Shown: piece by piece, positions 20,323-33,230 of the stretch
Layout: each line of letters begins with the position of its first letter
How positions within the stretch are numbered: position 1 is the stretch's first letter
NCBI GenBank assembly: GCA_033085395.1
Contig: MU853183.1
Coordinates: 186,001-250,000, forward strand
Source of the DNA: Xanthoparmelia taractica
Lineage: Eukaryota > Ascomycota > Lecanoromycetes > Lecanorales > Parmeliaceae
DNA length: 64,000 bases
Reading direction: 5' to 3'
Program-made: the position numbers and the translations under genes
The notes under the pieces: model-generated
Told to the model about the DNA's origin: nothing
The model's input: only the letters and a program-made list of their open reading frames with translations
Databases searched by the model: none

Positions 20323-23300
20323 CTACCTCTTAAGCGTCAAACTCCCACTACTCCCTTCCCCCCCTTCCCCACCAATACTGAAATCCTGACTAGCAAAATG
20401 AAACCCAATACCCAACCCCTTCGCCTTCCCAACCCATTTATGCGGCGCCAGCCTCTCGTACGAATTCCTCCCCTCATGCATCTCAAGGTGCTCAGCGACA
20501 TCTTGCATTCGCAAGCGTATCTCGCTTTCATGATGGTGGAACGTCGTTATTGCTTTCTGATTCTTCTCGCTATCTTCTTGCGTTGATGTGAGAGTGGGAG
20601 TGAGGTTGAGAGTGAGAGCGGCGGCGCAGATGTTTTGCGCCAGGGTACGTACGCGGATGAGTTCGAAGGTGCCGGTCCAGCCGGCCTGCGAGGGCAGCGT
20701 CTTCATGCGGTCGGCTAGGTCGGAGAATTCGGACAGGAGCTCGGGCGTCGCGGAGCTGGAGGCCGCGGCGGGCGTGACGCGGTGGATGTGAATTGGGAGG
20801 CCGAGGGCCGTGGAGGCGTTTTCGAGGTAGGCTTCGCTGGACCATTTTGAGGCGACGTAGCCCATGGAGCCGTCGACGGGCGGTTTGAAGGAGGCCATTG
20901 ATGATGCGGTAGTGGTGTTTTCTTTTTTGGAGAGTTGGAGCACGCCGCCGCTGGAGATGAAGTGGATGGGGATTTGGCGGGAGGATGCGAGGCGTGCGAG
21001 TTCTTTGGTGGAAGCCAGGTTGGGGGGGCGCAGTTGTTGGTAGTAGTCCCAGAAGGAGCGGTTGGCTCCGCTGTGGATTATAACGTCCACGTCACGAGCG
21101 AGGGCGGAGAAAGAGGTGTCTGAGAGGCCGAGCTGGGATTCCGTCAGATCGCCTGTGTGGATGGTTATCTTGTCGGATTCGATGGCTAATTGGCGGGGCT
21201 CGAAGTCGGAATTCTGGCGGACGGCGACGCAATGAATCTGGGATACCCGGGAGTCGGAGTCTAATTGCTGGAGAAGATGGCGGCCAAGGAAGCCGGTTGC
21301 TCCTGTGAGAAGAACGACCAGTCCGGCATTGGGGTGGGGAGAGTCGACGCTCTGTTTGCCGTCGATTGCTTTGCTGGCGATCAGGTCGGCTTGAACAGCG
21401 GTCTCTGCCTCCCAATCGATCGCGACAACCGCGCTTGCGTTTTCAATCTTTGTTGCCATGCTTCCAAGAGTGCTAGCTTCGAAAAGTTCAACCATTGGTA
21501 AAACAGCATTGAAGGTCTCGCGGATGATTGCTTGGAGTTTGACAAGGAGCAAGGAGTTGCCACCAACGTGGAAGAAGTCGGTGTCGCGGTCGATTGTCAC
21601 CGTAGCTGCGATGTCCTTGGATACAATTTCCTGCCATATCTTCTTGAGAGTCTGTTCTGTCTCACTGAGAACGACGTCTTCCCTACTGGTACGGGAGACC
21701 GATGGCAGTGGAAGAGCATTGATGGCTAGTCTGTTCGTCTTGGAATGACTGTTGAGTGGGATCATGTCCAGGGCGATAATCCTAGCAGGACGCATGTATT
21801 GCGGGAGTGGCAGTCGGAGACCCAAGGTCTTCAAGAACTGCTCTCGCTCACTCTCCGGGTAGGTCGTTGAGAATTCAACGTGTGCGACAAGGAATTGGGG
21901 ATCTCCACGGACGGAGCAAACGGCCTTGCAAATGACACCACCTGCGGCCTCGATGATCGTATTCTCAATATCTTCCAACTCAATCCGGATCCCTCGCAAC
22001 TTGATCTGAGTGTCGCCTTCTATTCTCCCCTCGAAGATGAGCGCTCCGTCACTGCGCAAATGGCCCATGTCGCCGCTCTTGTATACGGTTGTCCAGCCTT
22101 TGGAAGCGTACTCCGGGGATGGATTAATGTCCGGGATGAATTTGGTCTTGGTCAATTTATCGTTGTTCAAATACCCGATAGCGCATCCTGCGCCGCCGAT
22201 GAGGATTTCTCCAGTGACGCCAACAGGGACGGGGTCCATATTCCTGTCGACAATGTATAGCGCGTAGTTGGGCAAGGGAAACCCGGCTGGAATTGCGTCT
22301 TCAGAAATCTGCGAAGCTTCCCAGTACTTGATCTCCGCTTTCGTGCAAGAGATTGTCACCTCTCCAGGTCCGTACGAGTTGAGAAGCCGTAAGCCGGTAA
22401 TGTTCAGATCGCGGAAACCCTGCACGAGAGTGCCGGTCAATGCCTCTCCACCTCCAAACGCGTATCGCCATTGAGAGGCTCTAGCGAGGGATGTCCATCC
22501 ATAACGAAGCCAAGAGGAATACTCCGAGGGAGTCGCTTTGGTGTAGGTGATCTTTTCATTGTTGATCAAGTTCGCTAGTTCGGCAGGATCTCTTCGCTTA
22601 GATTCTGGCACCACGTAGACAGTGCCTCCATTGGCAAGTCCAGCGAGCATTTGGTCGAGAGAGAAATCGAAGGAGTAAGCGCTTTGCTGGAGAACCGTCT
22701 CTCGGCCGATGTTCCATTCTTTGCTGTAGCCTTCCATTTCATTTCGAATACTGGTGTGACGGAGGATGATGCCTTTTGGTACACCAGTAGATCCGCTGGT
22801 ATACAAGATGACAGCTGGAGCTTGAGGTAGTGCTTTGTTTGCAAAGCCGATGATCTCGTTCGCGCTCACCCTCGAAACGTTGACGACCTTTGCCGACTTA
22901 GAGCCCAAAGCAGGCACATCGTTGGCGGTCTTGTCGTGGCAAATTATCGCACCAGGTTGGCAGTCTTTGACAATGATGGCAAGTCGTGGGACCCCGTTGC
23001 GTAGCTCAAGTGGAACATAGACACCGCCACATTTCCAGATGGCTAGTAGGGAGCAAATCCAGTCTGCTGATGGTTCTTGGAACACCGCAATTGTTGAACC
23101 AGCGCTCACACTAAGCTTCGAGAGGGATGCGCTAATGGCATCAACGCGCCTGGCCATCTCACTGTATGTTAGTGCATTGCCCATACCATCCTTGACGGCG
23201 ACACTTTCGCCATGTTCGACCACCATGTCATCCATGCGGTGCGCGATAGTCGCAGGCCAAACAGATTCCATTAGACGACCTATCTGATATTAGCACGATT

Positions 23301-26300
23301 CAACGAGATATCTGAGTTCGACATACCTCGACCAAGGTTGATGGCAGCTTTGGTATCTGCAGAATCGAACAGCTGCACTTTGCTTGGTGCAACGTCTAAG
23401 CTTGAGGAAAATTCCTTTACTAAGCGGATATAACTCTTGAAAAGGATTTCGGTGCTGCTCTGCGAGTATAGATACTTCTGCGTCCTGAAGGCAATCTTTA
23501 TTTCGTCGCCCGAGACCTCGTTGACATCCAGTGTTAGGTCATACGCTGTACGTCCGGTCGATGCTACGCCATCTGCCTGAGCGCCCAACATTTTTGGAGA
23601 CTTCACTGCGAGCTGGCGATAGTCCATGAAGACTTGGAAAAGCGGGCTGTGCGTCGAGGAGCGCGGGATGTCGAGTTCCTCCAGGAGAACATCGAAGGGT
23701 AGCTTGGAGTGAGCTAGCGCGCTGTAAGCCTTGTCTCGGGCTTCTTTGATGGCTTCGGCGAAGTTCTGCTTGGTGTTCGCTCTGAATCGAAGGGGTAGCA
23801 GGTTCAAGAGGAAGCCAATGGTACCAGTGGAATTGCTTTCGGTTCTGTTCGCATCTGCCATCCCGACACACACATCCTCGATGTCCAGAAAGCGGAACAA
23901 GAAGATCTTGAGGACGGCAAGGAAGAAGTGGAATGTAGTTGATTTGTATCGGCGGCATGTGTCCCTGACTTGGCTGGCAGTCTTGGAGTCCAGGACCAAT
24001 TCAATCTGTTGGTAGTCATACCTCTTCAATGGAAGGCGAGAGTTGACCTTCGCCATTGGGAATAGCGGTAAGGGGTCTGGGAAGGTAGAGAACATATTCT
24101 TCCAGTACTCGAGCTCTCCTTTCATCGCACCGCTTTCGACTGCCTTTCGCTGATTTGCAGCGAAGTCTGTGAATTGGCAGCTGACGGGAGGAAGCGATTG
24201 CCCTGCGTATAGCTTGTTCAGATCCGCTAGAAGAAGGTTGAAGCTGAATCCATCGATGGCGATGTGGTGGAAGGCGAAGACAAGGAAATGAGTGGTTGGG
24301 TTGAGCGACAGCAGGAGAATCCTGATAGACTCTCCTTGCTCCAAATCGAAGGTATGCTTCATCAAGCTTTCGCATTCCTGAATGGCATCTGCCTCAGCGA
24401 CAATGGATTTCTTCTCCAAATGAAGCCTCGATGAGGCAAGGACTCCCTGCGTCGGCTCGTTCATCTGCTCGGCGTTGGCGAAGAAGGCAGTTCGGAAAGC
24501 TTCGTGCCTTTGCCCTACAGCCGAGACTGCACGTTCCAGATCAGCAACCTTGAGGTGGCCGCTCAACTTGGTGCGGCAGAGAAGATTGAAGGTAGTTTGG
24601 TCCTCCAAGTACTGTCTCAAGAACCAAAATCGAGACGAGCCATAAGACATCTTTGTCGTCCGGAGGAAAGTCTGCTTCTGGACCACGGGAAAGGCGTCAT
24701 CCTTGCGCTCTAAGATTTCACCAATGTTCGAAACGCTGATCTCCGTAGATGACTCTTCTGCTTCGACCGATGGTGGCGTCGACGGTCGAGATGATTCTGA
24801 GTCGGTTGACAACGAACCATCTTTATCGCCCTCGGACTCCGTCGTTTCCGCCCTGGACTCGAGCGTCGACTCGGTTGTTCCTTCCTTGGTCTGAATGGCA
24901 GCATCAATGGTGTCCTCCTTGGGCTGCTCTTCGATCGGCTTGGTTGGGTCAGCTTTGGCTTCGGAGCCCAAAACGAGGTTGGGGACCAGCTCTGCTGGGA
25001 GCCTCTTGGCCGCATCCTCAACGAGGTCTGCGACAGATGCACCTCCAAGAATCTTGAGAACTGGCATATCGAGACCAAGCTCGTTAGTGAACCAGGATCG
25101 CAGATCTACTGCAACAAGTGAGTCCACACCTAGCTCCACAATAGTCGTTTCTGGGGAGATGTTATCTTCGGCAGACAAATGCAGACGGTCAGATAACATA
25201 GAAAGCAATCCATCTGGGTTTTTTGTTAGACTTTGAATCACCTCAGAGCAAAAGAGAACTCACCCAGCAAAGTTTGGTACACAGCTTCCTCGCTGGTCTG
25301 CTCCCCTAGCAACGTCTTGACGGATACACTACCTTTGGTAGCGCCACCAGTGTTCTGTCCTATAGTCTTGACCCGTCGGTAATGGGAAAACTTGGGGATG
25401 TTCAACCATGCCGGTGCGTTGGGGTCGTTCTCAGGGTCGAAAGATTGAAGACCAGCTGACAATTCTGGGCTCCTGCCAGACTCAGGACGTCCAGCGTGAA
25501 CAGCTTCCGCAAAGAATTGGTGGAAATCCCACTCGGAGATGTTGGCGTAGCCCATGTTGCCCAAGCGGTCCAGGATGCCTTTGTCGGTGCGTGTAATGTA
25601 GCCAAGTCCGAAGATACCGGCCAAGTTCATCACACTTCCGACGAAACCTCGCTTTCTTCGCCCAGCGATCAAAGCGGCCATGAAGGCATTGGCTGCTGCG
25701 TAACTTGTTTGTCCAATGTTTCCTGTAACCGAGGCAAGGGAGGAGAAGAGGATGAAGAAGTCCAGATCATTTCCAGGAAACAGCTCGTCGAGAATGATAC
25801 TGCCATCCACCTTAGCTCGGAGGGTTTTGTTGAATTCTTCATGTGTCTTGTTGATGAAGAGGCCGTCTATGAGGACCATAGCGGCATTCGCAACACCGGC
25901 GATCGGAGGCATGGTGCTGCAGATGACTTTGTGCACTGCAATAACAGAGTCCTTGTCGGTGACATCCCTATTAAGCTGTTAGCGAGAGTCGGCTATACAT
26001 TATGTATGAAACCTACATTGCAAAGGGCTTCACCACCGCGCCCATCTCTTGAATCATGTTGAGCCATCCCTGGTTTATATTTGGGTTCCTGCTTGTCAGA
26101 GCCAGATATTTGGCACCCCTCTTCACCATCCAGTGGCAGAGCGACAACCCAAGTTCACCAGTCAGTCCAATCAAGAAGTAGGTCCGGTCATTTCGGAACT
26201 GAGTGTCGCACTCAGCAGGTAGGATTCTGACTGGTACTTTGGTGGTGGCAGTCCAATTCACTGTGCAGAGATTTCCACTCTCTAAGGGGTGCTCTGGGAT

Positions 26301-29300
26301 GTCTTTCAAGGCAATCTCCTGAACTTGGCCAGGTGACTCGCCACCTGAAAGCTCCACCAGGGACCGGGCGTAGGAATCCTGAAGAGCCTTCCAGACTGTG
26401 GCTTTAGAATGTCCTGGTCGAATAACGGACTGAGGGTTGAAAAGTGCGCCGGCCTTGCTCCGTTTGCATTGCAGTGGGAGGTGCTTTTCAATGCGTGCTC
26501 CAATCTCGTTTGGATCTGCGCTTCTGGAAAAGTCGACAAATACTGAGACGTGCTTTGGTATGCAGTGCTCGATAGCTCGATCTGGAGTAGATGGATGAAG
26601 ACGGTGAACACCAGACATATCAGACTTTGCTGAAGTATACGTGACAAGTAGCGCTTTCACCTTGGCTAGCCTACTCACCGCTGATTTGAGCAATGGTGTA
26701 GGCTCATGCACAAGTAATGAGCTTCCTTTCTTAGTTCTTCCAATAATAGCATCGGCTAAGAGGTCGTTCGCAATTGCAAGAAGTAGGAGGCTCTCTTGAT
26801 CCTCAGATACCGGGCATGGATGGGTCCAGCTCTTAGGGCAGGAAACAACAGATCGATTGCCCTCAGACATAGCAATGACCTTTTTCTGTGTCCCAGCGAC
26901 CACCCCAATAACGATATGCAAGTATCCCACAGACTTGAGCTTCAGCGCTGTCAAAATGGACCGGCTGACTTCAATCGTCAAGCTATCATCACCATTGGTG
27001 ACTTCTGAGACTTTTGGTGCGTGGTACTCTTGAAGATCGTAGGACGAATCAGAAGAAGTAATAGTCACGACCAAGGTGCTGCTCATGGAGGTATCCTTCC
27101 TGATCAATCTCTTTGCAGAATTAAAGCGGTCATTTGGCCCATCGTTTGGTATGTAGCGCGGAATTTCAACACAGCCCTTTGAGACTACGAGCTCTCGCTC
27201 AACCGTCCACAAGGGCTTGTAAGACTCATTCTTAGACTTCCACGAGTCTGAAATCTGAAGTCGCAGTAGAGTCTCAGCAAGGCATTTCGCGTCCGGTTTC
27301 TCGGCAACGTCTACATCGAGGTATTGCAGGCGAAGATCCGGCATCTCACCAACCAGGCAACGGGCGACCCCCTGCATCATATTGGCATATGGTCGGTCTC
27401 CCCTGCTACCTTGAATGATCCAAAGGACATTCTTGGATTGGTCCAGAAGGGTTTGCACGGCTTTGAACTTCGCCTCTGTAAAAGGGTTGAAGACTGGCTC
27501 GTCCAGCTCCGTTAAGCTTAGGACCGTAGGCTTGGAAGCGATAACCGACATATCCAGGTCTTCCAACCTGTCCACCATCGTCATGTTCTTGCACAGTGGC
27601 TTGAGAAGAGAGGCAACATCATCGATCAGACGTAGAGTTGGTACTTTAGATCCACCGAGGATCAGCAAGTTCTCGATTACCGGCTTTGAGCCAGTGAGCG
27701 ATAGAGGCTTCCTGATAAGGTTCATCTGCGTGTCCACGGCTTGAGTGACCATGATGGAAAACGGAACTACAAAGACCTTGGAATCGGGAGTTGCTGTGTC
27801 GATACCTGAGAAACCAGTCTTGCGGAACGTCGAGTCCCACACTTTCTGGGATACCAACGGGCTGTGAACTCGGTTGTCATCCCCACCAACCCACCAGCCA
27901 GGAATACCGCTGAACATGAAACCGATTCGCAGGGGCTCATTATTGGTGACTTCGAACAGAATCAGAAAGCCTCCAGGCCTCAACAGCTTGCGTGCATTCT
28001 TCAAAGTCTCTTCGAGAGACCGAGTCGCGTGGAGCACGTTGGACGCAATCACCATGTCATAAGAGTGCTCTGGGAAGCCTTGCGTGGTAGGATCGTGCTC
28101 GGCATTGAGAGGCTGATAGATCATCTTGCTGGCGTGATCGCTGAAGAGCTCTTTTGCCTCCTCAAAGAAGCCAGCTGAGATATCGGTATATGTGTAAGAC
28201 GAGTAGTTGTCCCCAATGTGATTTAGTGCAGCCCGAGTCGAACTTCCGGTACCAGCGCCTAAGTTTATTCAGCATCAGCGAATTAGAATGCTTTCAAAAA
28301 GGAAGCTTACCTATCTCTAAGATGTTCATGTGCTGATAGCGGTGAGCGATTTGTTTTACAATGCGACCCAAGTAGACATTGTACTCAGGGGATCCATAAG
28401 TGTCTCTGTAGAAATGCTCCAACATGTTGTTCTCTCTGAACTGCTCGATGAACGAGAGTTCACCTCGAGCAAATGGAATCAGTCTCTCGCCGACGAAAAC
28501 CAAGATGTTGAAATCATCATAGAGCTTAGCCATCCTAGGTTTGCACATTAGTAGCGTTTCGATTGGAGTAGTGCATAAGGCTTACTCGGCGATCTGGGCA
28601 TGGAGCTCATCATGTGTATCATTGAGCCACTCTTTCTTGCAGGTCGGGTGTCTACCTTCAGAGGTGAGCTGGACCGTGTAGGCGGCCCAGTTCAACACCC
28701 TCGTTTGGTGCCAGTCACATTTCCCGCGCTCCTCTGCGGTGATTGTATCATGCAGCTTCTTCATATAGAAGAGGCAAGTACGTTCAACCAAGAGAGACCC
28801 GGTCTCTTCAACATCATTGAGGACCCATTCTTTGAAGCCTATCTCGCCGTCCGGTTCGGCGACATCCCAGACAGTTTCAGCAAACATTTGCTTGTCGTCA
28901 ACTGCGGTAGGCGTCGTAAGAGGAGTCACATGAAGGCCTTCGACTTGAACAATGGCATTAGTGCCGCTTTCATCGTAGATATCCACGTCTCCAGAGATAC
29001 CATCAGCAACCGAGGCTGACAGATATGCATCGAAGGGCAGGCTAACCCCGAGACCTGCGCCTGGTGGGCAGGTGAACGGGTTGATCGAGATCTTGTTGAT
29101 CATTGTGGGGACGTGAATTGTCCAGAGCCTGCCGTCACCTGGAGATCCGATGGCTGCGAATACTGACTGGAACGCCACATCTAGCGTTGCAGGGTGAAGG
29201 GTAAATGGGCTGGGTGCATCAGGGTTTGCAGCACTGTGAATGGTACCGTTCGCAGCGTCTGTTGTTCTTCTCAGTGAAGTTATGGCACGGAAGATATCGC

Positions 29301-32300
29301 TGTAATTGTAGCCAAGGTTAGTCAAATGGGTGTAGAAAAGGTCTGTGTCGACATCCGCAAAATTGACGCCTGGAGGAGGTCGTTCAGGTAATGCGACCAC
29401 CGAAGGCTCCCCAAGACACAGTTTTAGCTGGCCACTGGCCATGGATGTGAGATTACCCGAATCCTTATTTTGGCAAGCAAAACAGGCAAAGTCGGCGAAT
29501 ACAGATTTCTGGTTATTGCTGTTGTCCGTCGTGATGTTGGTCAGGCTAAATACGGTCTCAACTCCAGCTGCCTCGTCGTAGAATGCCAAAGCCCGATGAA
29601 TGCTGAAATCGCGAAGTTCGATCAGGCGAATTTGCTCACTGGGCGCAAGCACCCTTGACGATTCTATCGCCATTGCAGCAAACCCTGCAGCTGGGAAGAG
29701 TGTCTGGCCCTGAATCTGATGACCACGGAGCCAAGGCATTTCTGTCGGCTTTAGGAAGTTCCTCCAGCGGTATTCGCCTTCTGTGTTGTCAGCGGTCCTG
29801 ACACCTAGCAGCTCGTGCGTCGCATCCTCCCGCAGGCGCATGGCCTTTGATTCTCGAGTTTCGTTCCAATAAGTGCGCTCATGGTCCCAAGTATAAGAAG
29901 GCAAGTCCTTCGACAGCGTGTTTCGAACCTCTTCGCTGAATAACTTATCGTAGCTCGTGAAGTTGACGACTGCGGGCCCGAGAGTGCTCCAGACAAAGCC
30001 TAGACCATCCGAGAAGGCTTCAACGTCATTGTTTCCTCGACTCAAGACCCCGGAGTATGGGACAGGGTTACCGATGACGTCTTCCATAGTCATCATTGCT
30101 GGGCCTTTCAGTGCTGGATGTGGCCCAACTTCTAGAGCGATAGCGGGAGCTCTACTGTCGGCGACGGCAGCCTCAACAGCTTGGGAAAACAGAACCGGCT
30201 TGAGCATATTGTTCATCCAGTAGGCGGCTTTGAGATCATCCACATTTTGCATGTCGATTTTCTGGCCACCGAGCACAGAAGAGAACCAAGAACAAGACCT
30301 AGATGGTGTTTTGACCTTGATATTGCAATTTTCCAAAGACCGTTGGTAAGGGCCGGAACAAGGGTGCATGTGATGAGAGTGATATGCTGTGTCGACCTTT
30401 AGGAGCCTAGCGAACTTGCCTTCGTCTTCCAGGATTTCCTTAGCCTGCTCAACAGCTTCTGCGTTACCGGAAAACGTTATACTTGATGACGAGTTACTGG
30501 CGGCGACTTGCAGCTTCCCTTCAAAGTCAGGAAGGGCGCAGAGCTCACCGGCATCCTCCATCGATGTTCCTGCTGCAAGCATAGCACCAGGCTCGTTGTC
30601 GGGGCCGCGGGCGAGCTTGCTGTACACACCTCTGTAGTATGCTATGCGAATGGCGTCACGCGCGGAAATGAAACCTGCGGCGTAAGAGGCTGCAATCTCT
30701 CCGCTAGAGTGCCCAACAACGTTATCAAAGTCGATACTAGCTTGATGGAGAAGGTCCACTAGGAGGATTTGTACTGCGGTGCATAGAGGCTGGGAGAACT
30801 CTCCCTTGCTAATGCGAGACGATGCAGCTGGTGCAAGCATTTCACTCTTGAGGGACCAAGGAGGACGGTCTGCTGCTGGGAGCTCTGCCAGGGACCTTTC
30901 AAGCTCATCAACAATGTCCTCCGCAAATTTTGACGCCATGATTAGATCTTTGCCCATAGCAGCCCACTGGGCCCCTTGACCAGTGAAGACACCCAAGATG
31001 CCGCGATGCTTCGTGATTGGTCGAGTGGCAATTGAAGCAGACCCGGAAGATTTCTCCTCGAGCTTAGCTTCAATCTTGGAGGCAAGACCTTCTGTTGTAA
31101 GGCCGGAGAATGATGCGCGGAAAGGAAACGCCGATCGTCGAGACAGCGTCAATGACATTTCTCTAAGGTTGGAGCCTGGGTTCTCGCGCAAGAAAGAAGT
31201 GTAAGTCTGGAGCTGGGATACGAGGGATTTCTCAGAAATCGCCGAGAACGTGAACGGAGTGGCGACTGCAGAGTCCTGCTTGCCAGCTTTTTCGGCAACA
31301 ATGTCATTGGGCTCATAGTTCTCAATGATCGCGTGTGCATTGGTGCCACCGAATCCTGGATTAGGCGTCCATGTCAGTATCGAACCCCAAAGATCAATGT
31401 TTCAGAAACCATACCAAAGCTGTTTACACTAGCCCTACGAGTACCTCCTTCGGTTAGCGTCGGCCATGCCTGCGCAGCTGTAGGCACTTGCAAACGATCA
31501 TAGAAAGGCTCCAAGTCTGGGTTGAGAGTGTTAAAGTGCATGTTGGGTGGGATGACCTTGTTTCGGATCGCCATAGAAGCTTTGAGAAGGCCTGCAATGC
31601 CAGCAGTACCTTCTGTATGCCCAATGACGGTCTTGATAGAGCCGACAAAGAGGGTCTCGTCGACACCCGTGGCGTTGTTCTGAGAGAAGAAGGCCTCATG
31701 GATGGCTCTCGCCTCTTGAGGGTCACCAGCTTTGGTACCTGTGCCGTGGGCTTCGAAGAATTGTGGTCGATCGGCCTGTTTCGTCAGGTCCAAGCCAGCT
31801 CTGGCGTAAGTTTGACGGATCAAACTGGCCTGGGCTGCTGAACTTGGCATGGTAATACCCGTAGTTCGACCATCTTGGTTGACACCGGTTTCTCGGATCA
31901 AACATTCGATGGTGTCACCGTCTGCTAGAGCAGCACTAAGGGTCTTGAGTACGACAGATGCAATACCCTCTCCTCGTGCATAGCCATCAGCATTGGCGTC
32001 CCACATTCGGGAGCGGCCAGTTGGGGACAACATATTGAGGTTGCTCTCGGCAATGTACATCTCTGTCAATGGTCGAAGCGATTAGTAGCCACAACAAATT
32101 GCAGTGTGCATCTTCAAGATCAAGAAGACTTACTGGGTCCGAAGATGAGATTGGCCCCCGCAGCGATTGCGACCCGAGACTCGCCGCTCCTGAGGACTTG
32201 AGCAGCCTGATGAACAGCGACCAGACTGGAGGAGCAGGCAGTGTCAATGGTCATTGATGGACCCTTCCAGTCAAAGAAATAGGAGATTCGGTTCGACATT

Positions 32301-32761
32301 ATGCTGCGGGCACTACCAGTTGCAGCGTAGGTGGGGATTGACTCTGTGTCGTGATACACGATCTCGGCATAGTCGTCACACATCACACCAACGTACACTG
32401 CCGTGGGCGATCCTTGCAAGGCTTCAATTGTCTGACCAGCCGACTCGAGCGACTCGTAGATCGTCTCGAGCAACAATCGCTGTTGCGGGTCAATGCAGTC
32501 CGCCTCACCTCCCTGGATACCGAAGAACTGGGCGTCAAACGCGCGGGGGTCTTCTGACAGCTGATAAGATTCCCGCACATTGCTCGCTCCATGGTGGTGA
32601 CCGTCGACGTTGTAAAAGTTGTCGGCCCTGAATCTATCAATCTTTGACAGAACATCACGGGGTTGCCGCAGGAGCCCCCAGAGTTTAGAAGGCGATGTAG
32701 CTTCTCCGGGGAATCGACAGCCGCTTCCAATAACAGCAATTGGTTCGTTTTGTTGAGTCAT
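20323..32761 (-). CDS. PKS-NRPS hybrid synthase (KS-AT-DH-MT-ER0-KR-ACP-C-A-T-R), about 4019 aa
   Basis: Eight exons: 32761-32134, 32062-31415, 31355-28586, 28534-28311, 28258-26017, 25967-25264, 25213-23327 and 23279-20323. All introns are 47-71 bp and phases agree throughout. Domains in order (residues approximate): KS 5-430 with DTACSSS, EAHGTGT and KTVIGHTEG; AT 545-860 with GHSSGE; DH 940-1220 with HQIQGQTLFP and HPATLDVAFQ; C-methyltransferase 1380-1600 with LEIGAGTGSS; a degenerate ER region where LLVHEPTPLL replaces the nucleotide-binding loop; KR 2120-2330 with GLTGELG and TSYAAANAF; ACP Ser near 2438 in LGVDSLVAVDL; condensation 2570-3000 with HHIAIDG; adenylation 3050-3550 with LYTSGSTGVPKG, NSYGPGEVT and YKSGDMG; thiolation Ser near 3609 in VGGNSLLLVKL; reductase 3690-4019 with TGATGFLG and YVASK. 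It should build a methylated polyketide, couple one amino acid and release it by reduction or Dieckmann cyclisation. The amino acid cannot be assigned by eye. A partner enoyl reductase lies at 38020. Confidence 0.96.
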
Positions 32762-32858
32762 TTTGTAAGTATAGGAGTAGAGACAGCTCTTGGGTTAATT
32801 GTGTTCCAGAAGATATTGGGATAATTTGCTGGTGTTATGGGTCTGTTAAGTTTGTGGG

Positions 32859-33230
32859 AAGGAGCGTACTCTTTGCTTGTATAGATTTGTCAACTTTGTG
32901 AGTAGGGAATACCTAGAGAGTGGGATGACAATTTCTGTCTGACTGAAGGATAGGGTAGGTGGTACAGGTTTTGTGGAGTTGTTTTTGGAGTGGGAAAGGT
33001 TTGTTCTGCGTGCCAGAAGGAGCTTCCCCGGTACCTGCACGAGTTATCCTATACTGAATGGGGATTTTACCTGGGAAGTTGGGCAATCTGTTAGGCAAGA
33101 GACAATGATCTCCGGGAATGGTGTCGTATTATTAAGATCCGGGGAATTGTGGCCCGTGCGTGAGAGTTTCCTCTTCACTTGTATGTGTTACTGTTTTTTG
33201 AGCGGGGTATTCACCTAAAGAGTTGAAGGG
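32859..33230. repeat. Three diverged direct repeats upstream of the PKS-NRPS start
   Basis: Segments at about 32859-32924, 33017-33083 and 33162-33230, spaced about 150 bp, align by eye. Each has an AAGGAGC-like start, a CTTGTATAG/CCTGCACGAG middle, and a GGGGATTTTACCTGGGAAGT-like end. Many differences are C/T. They lie in the 5' region of the synthase gene, possibly in its promoter. Confidence 0.45.
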
